Shown in pieces: positions 35,341 to 44,219 of a DNA stretch of 64,000 nucleotides (positions are counted from its first letter, which is position 1; each line of letters starts with the position of its first letter). This stretch comes from Paralysiella testudinis (lineage in GTDB: Bacteria; Pseudomonadota; Gammaproteobacteria; Burkholderiales; Neisseriaceae): the NCBI RefSeq assembly GCF_016894345.1, contig NZ_CP069798.1, positions 434,001-498,000 on the forward strand, in the 5' to 3' direction. The translations under genes and the position numbers were made by a program. Under the pieces are notes generated by a model. That model worked only from the letters and a program-made list of their open reading frames with translations, was not told where the DNA came from and did not search any database.

Positions 35341-38058
35341 TCAGGCTGCCTGAAACATCACCTGCTGATTTGGTGGCCTCAACGGTAAAACCTTTGCTGC
35401 AATATCAGCCACGGCATAAAGCTGGCTGCCGTTGATGGCATCCAAGCTTGTAGCAGATACTTGTCCATTTGCCACATTTTGGATTTGGCGTGGTTTAGTT
35501 GTAGTACCAACACTGACCACATCCCCGTCAGCAGGTGCAGCACCTGAGGTGGCATAGGTGTAGGTAATGCCATTATTAATAGTTGAATTAGCTGTATCCA
35601 CCGCCTTTGTCACAGTAGAAGCATTACCCAATACCACAGCGCCATCTAAACCTGTTGCCACAGTAACGCCATTACCCATCACCATCACATTGCTTGAGTT
35701 AACGGTATTGCCGTTACCCACAACACGAATACCCGTTGTACTTGCTGTCGGCATCGCATTGCCATTGCCAAACGCACCGGATTCAGTAGCAGCAATCGGC
35801 GCTGTTGCCGTGCCGTTATTATTGCCAATAGTATAGGTACCGCTGCCTGAAATATAAGATGGGTCACCCAATGCACCCGAATTGGCACCGGAGACCACGT
35901 TGCCGGTGCCGATAGAAATAGATTGCGCGCCGTTGGCTTGTGCGCCCTTGCCAATGGCGATGGCCTCACCGCCTGATGCTTTGCTACTGCTACCCATGGC
36001 GATGTTATCACTGGTGGTAAGCGGAGAAGCATAGCTAAACTTATTTGCCCCATTACCGATGGCGATATTGTTGTTTGACTTTGTTGCGCTAGTGAACGCC
36101 ACCTCAGTGCTTGTTAATTGGGCGGTCATTTTGCCGATATATTGCCCTGCATTGGTGCCAAGCGATAGGTTGTCGTCACCATTCACCCATTGACCTGGAG
36201 TGTTACTGTTATCCGTTGCTGTCAGCGTGTCACTATTGCCACTACCATAAGAATAGTTTCGACTCCCATTAACTATACTGCCCGTCTTATAGCCATAAGA
36301 GCTATTGCTGCTACCGGCCACATATTTGCCTGCATCAATACCCATCGTATAGTTATCGCTACCCTTGACATATTGACCTGCGCGACTGCCGATAGCGTAG
36401 TTGGTGTTGCCTTGGTTATAAATCCCCGCAGAATTACCAATCGCCACCACTTCTGTGCCGTCGATGTAGTTTGCCCCCGCAGAACTACCAATCGCGATAC
36501 CACTGGTATTCTTCTTATTGTTTGTTTTTGCAAGAGAATTCACCGAGCCGGCACTTGACCCGATAAATACACCATTGTCTGCAGTACTATCAGTGCCCGC
36601 TTGGGTACCAATAGACACGGTATTTCCACCACCGACGTAAGCCTTATAACCCATGGCAACCCCACGATTTCCACTAACCGTGCTGTTCGCTCCGATGGCA
36701 ATCACATCGTTGATGCTATTATTGTTAACGGTTCCATTGGCTTGCGCGTTGTTACCAATGGCAATGGCATTGCGTCCCGTGGCTTTGGCAAACGCCCCTT
36801 GTGCCAAGGCAGGGCCAAAGTCTTCTGTCGTCACACTGCCAGCAGTGACGGTAGAAGAATCAGTGACAGTATTTTTACTGTACCCTTGGGCGGCACTGCC
36901 CAAGCCATACGCCATATCGCCTATGGTGTTGGTCGTGGCTTTATAACCTACCGCCACACTGCCTGCACCAGCCGCATTCGCTTTCACACCGGCAGCCAGT
37001 GCATTCGTGCCACCAGCGCCATCATTGCTGTAATTAGAACCTGCTGTTGTATCAGTTGAATTCACACTGTAGTAACGGGTAAGTTTAGTTTGTAGTGTAT
37101 TGGCAACGGAAAATAGTTGGCTGCCGTTAATGGCATCGGTGCTAGTGTCAGTAACTGCACCGGGTGCTACATTTTTCAACTGGCGCTCAAAACCAGATTT
37201 ACCGATTGAAACTTGGTCACCCGCCGCCACTACTTTAGCACCACCAAAGTTGGTATAAGTTACAGCGCTGGCTCCCGTACCTACGGTTGCCTGTGTTATG
37301 GCTGTAGCATTAGTGTCGGTAACAGATCCAGCACCCAATGCTACCGCCCTCTCTTTGCTGGCATTGGCTCCTACACCCAATGCTACCGCCCCCTTTTCGC
37401 TGGCATTGGCTCCTACACCCAATGCTACCGAAGCAATGCCCGTAGCCTTACTTTTAATACCCAAAGCAGTTGATATGTCACCTGATGCTAGCGCTTGTAC
37501 CCCAACGGCTACTGCCCCTGCACCTGATGATTCAGTAGCCGGGTACCGTGTAGTGTTACTTGCATAATCGACTAAATCAGACCCTGTGAGTGCTTTATAT
37601 TGGGTGGCAGCTGTCGTATTATTTTGTCCATTATTACCCGCAACCAAATCTATGTCATCGCCGCCAATCGCAATGGAGGATACTCCAGATGATTTTGTTT
37701 GTGCCCCTAAAGCAATAGATTGGTTTCCACTGGCATTCGCCTCAGAGCCAAGCGCAACAGCCTGACTTGTATTTGCTGTTGCACTCCTACCACATGTCAA
37801 GTTACTGGTATTGTCAATAGCAGAAACATCACATTGAAGTTGAGCTGCATAGACAGGTACTGGAATACCGACACTTAAACCCAAAGATAATGCTAATACA
37901 TTAAATCTTAAGGTATTACTCATAAATACTTTCGATAATACCTTCGATGCCCTATTTTGCTCAGATTTACTGCTTTTACCTTTGCCGGTTTCGATTTCAG
38001 ACACGGCCACCCAAGTTTGGGTGGTTTCGTTGTATACGGTGCGGTAGATTTTGTTCAT
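35341..38058 (-). CDS. Adhesin N-terminal fragment: ESPR signal and head
   Basis: 905 codons from the true start. The extended signal peptide region (ESPR) is followed by a hydrophobic core and cleavage near VYAAQ. The head has many left-handed beta-roll repeats (AVALGSEANASG, SIALGAQTKSSG). The fragment ends out of frame after ADIAAK; one more A would continue as GFTVEATKSAGDVSGSL. The ribosome site is weak (agaggcc). It alone could be secreted but lacks any membrane anchor. Confidence 0.85.
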   Translation of the reverse strand: MNKIYRTVYNETTQTWVAVSEIETGKGKSSKSEQNRASKVLSKVFMSNTLRFNVLALSLGLSVGIPVPVYAAQLQCDVSAIDNTSNLTCGRSATANTSQAVALGSEANASGNQSIALGAQTKSSGVSSIAIGGDDIDLVAGNNGQNNTTAATQYKALTGSDLVDYASNTTRYPATESSGAGAVAVGVQALASGDISTALGIKSKATGIASVALGVGANASEKGAVALGVGANASKERAVALGAGSVTDTNATAITQATVGTGASAVTYTNFGGAKVVAAGDQVSIGKSGFERQLKNVAPGAVTDTSTDAINGSQLFSVANTLQTKLTRYYSVNSTDTTAGSNYSNDGAGGTNALAAGVKANAAGAGSVAVGYKATTNTIGDMAYGLGSAAQGYSKNTVTDSSTVTAGSVTTEDFGPALAQGAFAKATGRNAIAIGNNAQANGTVNNNSINDVIAIGANSTVSGNRGVAMGYKAYVGGGNTVSIGTQAGTDSTADNGVFIGSSAGSVNSLAKTNNKKNTSGIAIGSSAGANYIDGTEVVAIGNSAGIYNQGNTNYAIGSRAGQYVKGSDNYTMGIDAGKYVAGSSNSSYGYKTGSIVNGSRNYSYGSGNSDTLTATDNSNTPGQWVNGDDNLSLGTNAGQYIGKMTAQLTSTEVAFTSATKSNNNIAIGNGANKFSYASPLTTSDNIAMGSSSKASGGEAIAIGKGAQANGAQSISIGTGNVVSGANSGALGDPSYISGSGTYTIGNNNGTATAPIAATESGAFGNGNAMPTASTTGIRVVGNGNTVNSSNVMVMGNGVTVATGLDGAVVLGNASTVTKAVDTANSTINNGITYTYATSGAAPADGDVVSVGTTTKPRQIQNVANGQVSATSLDAINGSQLYAVADIAAKVLPLRPPNQQVMFQAA

Positions 38059-38072
38059 GGTACGGCCTCTAT

Positions 38073-38104
38073 TTTGATAAAGTTGGAATTTGATAAAGTT
38101 GGAA
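38073..38104. repeat. Two exact tandem 16-bp repeats upstream of the adhesin gene
   Basis: TTTGATAAAGTTGGAA occurs twice without a gap, 15-46 bp upstream of the adhesin start codon. Copy-number change would alter the promoter or leader, a possible phase-variation mechanism. Confidence 0.7.
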
Positions 38105-39290
38105 AAATTGAATTAGGGTATAAAAATTGGTTTATCTGTGCTGCGCCAAGTGGCTTGGCTTTTATGCTTGGCGGCGCTGGGCGCCTGCGCGGGGGTTTAT
38201 CATTTATTAAGTACAAGCTGTTTGTTTCATTAAATCATCCAAACCCGTGCACTTGGGCACGCAATGGCAATCTGTTTTTTCAGGCAGCCTACAAAGTACG
38301 AGAATAAAGCAGCTTAAAGTTATTGCTGGCAAGCAATTTTTATGCCTTATTAACAAAAGCAATTATACCGATTTATTTTCACTTAATAATGATTTACGCA
38401 TCCGCGCCTAGTGCATAGTTTATTGCTATTTAAAGGCACTTTTGTTCAAAATCGAGGCCGTTATGATCAATACGTGATTTTTATTGCTCTTGTTTCAAAT
38501 GTATTTTAAAAGTGCAAGCCGGGTGAGCGATGTCGTTATTTGGCCGTAGCTGCCCTAATTCGGCAGGCAGAGATATTGGCTTTATCAAACTACTGCCAAA
38601 CAAATAATACTAAGGTTATTTTTTTGGATTGATATAAAACCAAGCGGATAGGCAATATTTGGTGGCAACGCGCAACTCATGCCATTATCTATTAGGCATT
38701 TATTAGGCAAATATAACAGATTAGAGTCGAACATCAAGTGAATGTAAAAATTGTGGTGTGGTATGTTGGTTAAAGTGCCACACCGGGTAAGTTGATTCAA
38801 ACAGGCAACGCGGATTGGCAGAATCAAAGCGCTGCTTTGAACCGAGCATTTGCTTGCGCAGATGCGATGGGCATATTGACCGAAGGGCTTCAGGCAGCCG
38901 TTAATAAATGGGTGCGTAGCTTCGGTTACGGGCTTTTACAAGGCTTAGTTGTGGAATAAGTGCCGATTGCCAAAGTTTTTCGTTTGCCGTCAATGGCATA
39001 GTCAAGCCGCCAATACTTGCCGCCGTTGGCATTTACAAGCGATTAAAGATTGTAGCCATCGGCCAGCTTATACGGTTTGGCGGCGGGCTTGGCGTTCTTT
39101 ATCTGGCGGTCGTTTAGGGGCATTTACGGTATTTTTTGCAGTATGTCGGGTTGGTTACGTAAAATATACCGCAGAATTTTGGTTGCTTCAATAACACGGG
39201 ATTAGGCGGCTTTAGACAATAGAGAAAGGCAGAATTAGGCGCAAAGCCTAGCCAGTTGGGTGCCTAGTTTATGGCGCTAGACGGTATTAG
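38105..39290. other. Gene-free region upstream of the adhesin gene
   Basis: About 1.2 kb with no ORF that I can support. The one 81-codon ORF at 38949-39194 has the composition of non-coding sequence. I see a DUS near 38279, a worn end of the Correia-like element near 38612-38634, and a worn copy near 38818-38870 of the hyphenated palindrome found at 43889-44051. It looks like decayed sequence plus repeats. Confidence 0.5.
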
Positions 39291-39291
39291 A

Positions 39292-39318
39292 CAAAAAAAT
39301 AACCACTAAAAAGTGGTT
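39292..39318 (-). terminator. Terminator of tRNA-Leu
   Basis: On the minus strand AACCACT, loop, AGTGGTT, then A and seven T. Confidence 0.8.
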
Positions 39319-39320
39319 AG

Positions 39321-39405
39321 TGGTGCCCAGGGTCGGACTCGAACCGACACACCTTGCGGCGGGGGATTTTGAGTCCCCTGCGTCTACCAATTTCGCCACC
39401 TGGGC
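39321..39405 (-). tRNA. tRNA-Leu (anticodon CAA)
   Basis: Acceptor arms GCCCAGG and CCTGGGC pair perfectly, with discriminator A and an encoded CCA. The anticodon arm is GGGGA, CTCAAAA, TCCCC, giving anticodon CAA for UUG codons (plus-strand 39369-39371). The T arm has GGTTCGAGTCC. A long variable arm (CGCCGCAAGGTG region) confirms a class II leucine tRNA. Confidence 0.96.
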
Positions 39406-39641
39406 AGGTGAGAAGCGCGTATTATAGCCGCTTTGCGGTTGTTGTAAAGTATTTGTGCCGTTTTTTTTGTATTTGTACAGAGAATATCATTCAAGCTAAT
39501 GAATTAATTATTTTTATTTTTGAATCGAATTCTATATGAACGGCGGCTGTGACATAATGCCGCAAGCGTGTGCTGGCAAGCGGGTGGGCAAGCGGCTACC
39601 ATAAAGTGTTTGTTTATTGATGATATGAGGCTTTGTTGCTT

Positions 39642-40331
39642 ATGCGTTACTTTACCCCCAATACCATTCAATCACACAAGCTGCGGCAACCATGCCATTG
39701 GGCGATGGGCTTGTTGGCCACGGCGTTGTTGGCGGCGTGTTCACCCGCTGCGGAAACGGCTGTGCCTGCCTCAGCTGCGGTCACCACGGCTTCCGCGCCC
39801 ACCGCCGCAGCGCAGCTATACGGCAGCGATATCCGTGCCGAGCAGATTGGCGGCGACTTTACGCTGATGGATCACCACGGCAAGCCGGTGAAGCTGTCGG
39901 ACTTTAAAGGCAAGGTGGTGGCTTTGGTGTTTGGCTATACGCATTGCCCGGATGTGTGCCCCACCAATTTGCTCACGTTTGCCGAGGCACTAAAACAGCT
40001 GGGGCCGCAAGCCGAGGCTGTGCAGGTGCTGTTTATCAGTGTAGACCCAGAGCGCGATACGCCGGCATTGTTGGCGCAATATGTGCCAGTGTTTAATCCG
40101 ACTTTTATCGGCCTCACCACCGACGCGGCCAATCAAGGGGCGCTGAGTTTGGTGAAGCAGCAATACCGCATTGTGTCGCAAAAAGTGCCGCGCGGGGATG
40201 ATGGCCATTATTTGGTTGACCACAGCGCGGGCAATTATTTAATTGATAAAAACGGCCACGCCGCGGTGTACGAACCGCACGGTCAAACGGCGGCGCAATT
40301 GGCGCACGATTTGAAAATCTTGTTAGAATAA
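39642..40331 (+). CDS. SCO1/SenC/PrrC-family copper lipoprotein
   Basis: 229 residues from the ATG at 39642. Lipobox LAAC with Cys33. The thioredoxin-like domain has the copper ligands CPDVC (Cys102, Cys106) and a histidine in VDHSAG near residue 194. SCO proteins deliver copper to, or reduce, the CuA site of cytochrome oxidases and also act against oxidative stress. An Ala/Thr/Pro-rich linker joins the lipid anchor to the domain. No oxidase gene lies nearby. The alternative TTG at 39633 is unlikely. Confidence 0.88.
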   Translation: MRYFTPNTIQSHKLRQPCHWAMGLLATALLAACSPAAETAVPASAAVTTASAPTAAAQLYGSDIRAEQIGGDFTLMDHHGKPVKLSDFKGKVVALVFGYTHCPDVCPTNLLTFAEALKQLGPQAEAVQVLFISVDPERDTPALLAQYVPVFNPTFIGLTTDAANQGALSLVKQQYRIVSQKVPRGDDGHYLVDHSAGNYLIDKNGHAAVYEPHGQTAAQLAHDLKILLE

Positions 40332-40521
40332 GCACTTGCTGCGCTGGCAGCCAAATGGGCGGATGCGGTGCTTTAAATTTAGAGAAAATAGATTCCGCCT
40401 ATCCTCTTTAACAGTAATGGATTTAATGGTTTCAGGCAGCCTTATATTGATTTCTCCCAAGCTTGATTTTTATCATTGGCTTGGAACCAAATCCATTTAA
40501 ATACTTTGTAAGGAGCACATA

Positions 40522-40824
40522 ATGTTGGACACATTCTATGCCAACACGCAAAAACATTTTTTGCTGAGCTGTTTTTCCTTTTTGGCTGCCTGTGCCTTGA
40601 TTGGCATGGCCGTGGTGGGCACGGTGGCCACGGATATCCATTATTTGGTGTTTTTGCCTGTGGGCTTGATGGCCTTGCTTTCCAGCGTGTTCGGGCTGAT
40701 GATTTTGGCCGATGAAGACGCAGGCATTGCCAAGAAAAAAGGCTATTTTGCCATTGAGGCGGCTTTATTATTGTTTGCTTTATTATTATTGCCGCCGAGC
40801 TGGTGGGCGTTTTATTCTTTATAA
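40522..40824 (+). CDS. Small membrane protein, unknown function
   Basis: 100 residues with a strong ribosome site (taaggag). Three to four hydrophobic helices: residues 13-35, 43-62 and 74-95. A cytoplasmic-type loop (DEDAGIAKKKGY) separates the second and third. I do not recognise a family. It stands between the SCO gene and hisG and is followed by a DUS hairpin, so it is probably a single-gene transcript. Confidence 0.7.
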   Translation: MLDTFYANTQKHFLLSCFSFLAACALIGMAVVGTVATDIHYLVFLPVGLMALLSSVFGLMILADEDAGIAKKKGYFAIEAALLLFALLLLPPSWWAFYSL

Positions 40825-40839
40825 TGAGCAGCAGCAATC

Positions 40840-40876
40840 TTTTCAGGCAGCCTTGAAATAAAAGGCTGCCTGAAAA
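40840..40876 (+). terminator. DUS hairpin before hisG
   Basis: TTTTCAGGCAGCCTT and AAGGCTGCCTGAAAA, a 15-bp stem with a short A-rich loop. Confidence 0.7.
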
Positions 40877-40919
40877 CACTGTAAATTAAAATCATCCCAT
40901 TAAATCACCCCAAGCCAAT

Positions 40920-41576
40920 ATGAATTCATTAACCATTGCTTTATCCAAAGGCCGTATTTTTGACGAAACCCTGCCCTTGCTGGCGGCGGCGGGCATTGAG
41001 CCGGCAGAAAATCCGGAGCAGTCACGCAAGCTGATTATCGGCACCAACCACGCCAATATCCGCTTGGTGATTGTGCGCGCCACCGATGTGCCCACTTATG
41101 TGCAATACGGTGCCGCCGATTTCGGCATTGCCGGCAAAGACGTGCTCACCGAGCACGGCGGCAGCGGCCTGTATCAGCCCTTGGATTTGCAGATTGCCCG
41201 CTGCCGCATGATGGTGGCGGTGCGCAAAGGCTTTGACTATGCCGCCGCTTCGCAGCCGGGCTGCCGCTTGCGCGTGGCCACCAAATACCCCGACATTGCC
41301 GCCGAGCATTTTGCCGACAAAGGCGTGCATGTGGATTTGATTAAGCTCTACGGCTCAATGGAATTGGCGCCTTTGGTGGGGCTGTCGGATGCGATTGTCG
41401 ACTTGGTGTCAACCGGCAACACGCTGAAAGCCAACGACTTAGAAGCAGTGGAACACATTGCCGACATCTCCAGCCGCCTGGTGGTGAACAAAGCGGCACT
41501 CAAGCTGAAATATGCTGCGATTCAGCCGATTATTGATGCTTTTGCCCGCGTGGTAAATGCAGATAAGGCTGCCTGA
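40920..41576 (+). CDS. hisG: ATP phosphoribosyltransferase, short form
   Basis: 218 residues, the short HisG that lacks the C-terminal regulatory domain and works with HisZ (not in the window). Motifs: [18 protein letters not shown] at the N-terminus, [21 protein letters not shown], and the PRPP-binding loop [20 protein letters not shown] in the form [18 protein letters not shown]. It catalyses the first step of histidine synthesis. It is followed 9 bp later by a methyltransferase gene; hisD lies 2.6 kb downstream on the same strand. Confidence 0.94.
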   Translation: MNSLTIALSKGRIFDETLPLLAAAGIEPAENPEQSRKLIIGTNHANIRLVIVRATDVPTYVQYGAADFGIAGKDVLTEHGGSGLYQPLDLQIARCRMMVAVRKGFDYAAASQPGCRLRVATKYPDIAAEHFADKGVHVDLIKLYGSMELAPLVGLSDAIVDLVSTGNTLKANDLEAVEHIADISSRLVVNKAALKLKYAAIQPIIDAFARVVNADKAA

Positions 41577-41585
41577 AAGGCCATT

Positions 41586-42353
41586 ATGAATCACACCGAG
41601 CGCTTTACCCACCGTGTGAGTGATTATGTGAAAGCCCGACCCGGCTACCCTGTGGCAGTGATGGATTTACTGACTGCCCACGCCGGTTTTAGCCCCACCG
41701 CCGTGGTGGCCGATATTGGCGCGGGCACCGGCTTATTAACCCAATTATTGCTGCAACACAGCCGCCGTGTGTATGCAGTGGAGCCAAACCAAGCCATGCG
41801 CAGCGCCGCCGAAGCGCAATTGGGGCAACACCCCGGCTTTTGCAGCGTGAACGGCAGCGCCGAAGCCACCACCTTGGCCGATGCCAGCGTGGATTTTGTG
41901 TTTGCCGGGCAAGCCTATCATTGGTTTGACCGCACCCGCGCACAACACGAATTCAACCGTATTCTCAAGCCCGGCGGCCAAGTGGTGTTGGTTTATAATG
42001 AGCGCCACTACCAAGGCAATGCCTTTCAGGCAGCCTATGAAGCACTGCTGCAACGCTACGGCACCGATTACAACGCCGTGCCGCACCACAATATCGGCGA
42101 AGCCGCCATGCGCGATTTTTTTGCTCCCGCCCAAAGCCAAATTCATGTGTTCGAGCACGCGCAGCGGCTGGATTATGCCTTGCTGCAAGCGCGACTGCTG
42201 TCTTCGTCGTACGCCCCCACCGCCGAACACCCTGCCCACACGCCCATGCTGGCCGCTTTGCGCCAATTATTTGACCAACACCAGCAACACGGCTATATTG
42301 AATTTATCTATCAAACCAAAGTAACCCATGGCCATTTACCCAAGGCTGCCTAA
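41586..42353 (+). CDS. Class I SAM-dependent methyltransferase
   Basis: 255 residues. The SAM-binding motif is VVADIGAGTGLL (residues 40-51), motif II region VYAVEPNQAMR, and SVDFVFAGQAYHWFD where Methyltransf_11 proteins carry their post-motif. The substrate is unknown; such stand-alone enzymes act on small molecules or tRNA. It begins 9 bp after hisG and contains a DUS near 42027 in frame. It is wedged into the his gene group without an obvious role in histidine synthesis. Confidence 0.8.
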   Translation: MNHTERFTHRVSDYVKARPGYPVAVMDLLTAHAGFSPTAVVADIGAGTGLLTQLLLQHSRRVYAVEPNQAMRSAAEAQLGQHPGFCSVNGSAEATTLADASVDFVFAGQAYHWFDRTRAQHEFNRILKPGGQVVLVYNERHYQGNAFQAAYEALLQRYGTDYNAVPHHNIGEAAMRDFFAPAQSQIHVFEHAQRLDYALLQARLLSSSYAPTAEHPAHTPMLAALRQLFDQHQQHGYIEFIYQTKVTHGHLPKAA

Positions 42354-42369
42354 ACAGGAAATCACCTTT

Positions 42370-43794
42370 ATGAACAATGAACAATCTCAAAAACTGGCGG
42401 TGTTAATCGACGCCGACAACGCCTCCGCCGACATCATCGACGCCTTGCTGGAAGAAATCGCCAAATACGGCATTGCCAGCGTAAAACGCATTTATGGCGA
42501 CTGGAGCAGCGGCCTGAAAAAATGGAAAGGCGCACTGCTGCCGCACGCCATCACCCCAGTGCAGCAATTTGCCTACACCAAGGGCAAAAACGCCACCGAT
42601 ATGGCACTGGTAATCGACGCCATGGACCTGCTCTACAGCAACACTTTCGACGGCTTTTGCATTGTGTCCAGCGACAGCGACTTCACCCGCTTGGCCAGCC
42701 GCCTGCGCGAAAACGGCCGCACCGTATACGGCTTTGGCGAAAAGAAAACCCCGGAAGCCTTCCGCAAAGCCTGCGATAAATTCGTGTACACCGAAATTTT
42801 CCAACCCGCACGCAAAGCACCCGCCCCCGCCGACAGCGCCAACCGGCGCGGTCGCCCGGCCAAAAATGCCACCGAGCCTGCGGCCAACACCAACGACAGT
42901 GCCGACAGCACCGTAGGCAAAATCGATGCCAACTTACTCAACCTACTCTACCGCGCCGTAAAAGAAAGCGCCGACGATTTGGGCTGGGCCGGCCTAGGCG
43001 CCGTGGGCAGCTATGTGAATAAAGTCACCCCCGATTTTGATGCCCGCAACTACGGCTTTTCCAAATTCTCCAGCCTGATTAAATCGCTGCCGCAATTTGC
43101 CACCCAAGTAGACAACAACCAACTTAAAGTGCGCCGCACCCAAGCCGATAACACCACCAAAGTGGCTTCAGGCAGCCTGAAAGCCGAAACCGCCAGCGCC
43201 GTTACCCATGAAGCGCCCACTGCTGTTGCCGAAAATAACAGCGCCCCCAAACGCGGTCGCCCGGCTAAAAATACCGCCAGCGCAACCGAAAATGCTACCC
43301 CGGCCCGCCGTGGCCGCCCCGCCAAGCAAGCAGACACCACAGCAAAACAAACCGGCACTGCCGCCAAAGGCAAGCAAAACAGCGCGGCCAAAACAAAGCC
43401 TGGCAAAGCCAAAAGCAGCAGCACCTCGGCCAGCGGCCACAATTTCGGCCGTCTGATTCCGCTGGTGCAGCAAGCCGTAGATGCCGCAGCCAACCCCGAA
43501 GGCTGGGCGCGCTTGGGCGACGTGGTGAAACAACTGCCACAACTGGATGCCGCCTTCGCACCGCAAAACCACGGCTTCGACGATGCCCGCGATGCCATCC
43601 GCGCCATTTACACCGACTGGCTGGAAATCAACAAAATCGGCCGTGGCGAGCGTGTGCGCATCAATAAGCGCTTTGTGGTGCGCGAAGAACGCGCAGACAC
43701 CCGCACAGAAACTCTTGCGCCTGCTGCCGATACTCAACCGGCTGCCGATACTCAAACAGCAACACCGGCCGAAGCTCCTGAACAAGCATCATAA
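42370..43794 (+). CDS. NYN-domain RNase-like protein with two LOTUS domains and AT-hook motifs
   Basis: 474 residues from the ATG at 42370 (aggaaa upstream); an ATG at 42328 would overlap the previous gene. The N-terminal NYN (LabA/MARF1-type PIN) nuclease domain has acidic residues Asp14, Asp16 (LIDADNAS), ATDMALVIDAMD and SSDSDFTRLA. Two OST-HTH/LOTUS domains follow, near 190-265 (LGWAGLGAVGSYV) and 365-440 (GWARLGDVVKQL). Between them is a low-complexity Ala/Thr/Lys linker with three RGRPAK AT-hook-like motifs (near 158, 294, 312). An RNA-binding nuclease is the likely role; the target is unknown. Confidence 0.82.
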   Translation: MNNEQSQKLAVLIDADNASADIIDALLEEIAKYGIASVKRIYGDWSSGLKKWKGALLPHAITPVQQFAYTKGKNATDMALVIDAMDLLYSNTFDGFCIVSSDSDFTRLASRLRENGRTVYGFGEKKTPEAFRKACDKFVYTEIFQPARKAPAPADSANRRGRPAKNATEPAANTNDSADSTVGKIDANLLNLLYRAVKESADDLGWAGLGAVGSYVNKVTPDFDARNYGFSKFSSLIKSLPQFATQVDNNQLKVRRTQADNTTKVASGSLKAETASAVTHEAPTAVAENNSAPKRGRPAKNTASATENATPARRGRPAKQADTTAKQTGTAAKGKQNSAAKTKPGKAKSSSTSASGHNFGRLIPLVQQAVDAAANPEGWARLGDVVKQLPQLDAAFAPQNHGFDDARDAIRAIYTDWLEINKIGRGERVRINKRFVVREERADTRTETLAPAADTQPAADTQTATPAEAPEQAS

Positions 43795-44219
43795 TGCAGA
43801 TGCTGCCTGAAACCATCGAAGCCGTCATTGCCGAACTTGATTCGGTAAAACGGTTTTACCGTTTAGGCAGCTTTAACTTAATAGTGCGTCGCACCTGCGC
43901 CAGGCAGGTGCCCAGCCTAAAGCAGCGCTTCAGTTTTACAGAGTACGGTATTGGCTATTTTAAAATCAAAGTATAAACCGACTTCAACGGCCACTCCGGC
44001 GCAGAATCAAAGCAACGCTTTGAACTGGGCACCTGCCTACGCAGGTGCGACAGATGCTGTGGTGCAAAGACTTTCAGGCAGCCCATACACCAGCGTATCT
44101 TTAGTTATATAAGATTATTTTTTAGAATGGGTATTATTTTTGAGCAACTATCGGATTTAAGCATCCGGCCTGCAATCAACATAACAGCCCTGCCCACACC
44201 ACCCTTGGCGACATCAACC
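43795..44219. repeat. Gene-free stretch with hyphenated palindrome
   Basis: No gene seen. Arms TCGCACCTGCGCCAGGCAGG (from 43889) and the inverse ending GCAGGTGCGAC (44051) flank about 110 bp; a related pair is at 53347-53523. A half copy of the Correia-like terminus (ATTATTTTTTAGAATGGGTA) lies near 44114-44133, ahead of hisD. Confidence 0.6.

Larger units (their letters stand above)
26817..38058 (-). pseudogene. Giant trimeric autotransporter adhesin (YadA/Hia type) with two frameshifts
   Basis: 11.2 kb reading as three fragments that make one protein of about 3,750 residues. N-terminus: an extended signal peptide (MNKIYRTVYNETTQTWVAV). Then a head of short GxxSxAxG-type repeats, necks (AINGSQLY), a long repetitive stalk, and the C-terminal YadA membrane anchor ending GASVGAGYQW. 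The breaks are at about 35393 (three A where four restore the frame) and at about 31026-31033 (two G where the other repeat copies have three). Both are single-base losses in short homopolymers, so a sequencing artefact is as likely as true decay. Three chains would trimerise to form the barrel and an adhesive fibre. Confidence 0.85.

Noticed and set aside
38949..39194. 81-codon ORF in the gene-free region
   Set aside because: Trp/Arg/Cys-rich composition, no ribosome site and no family resemblance; probably chance.
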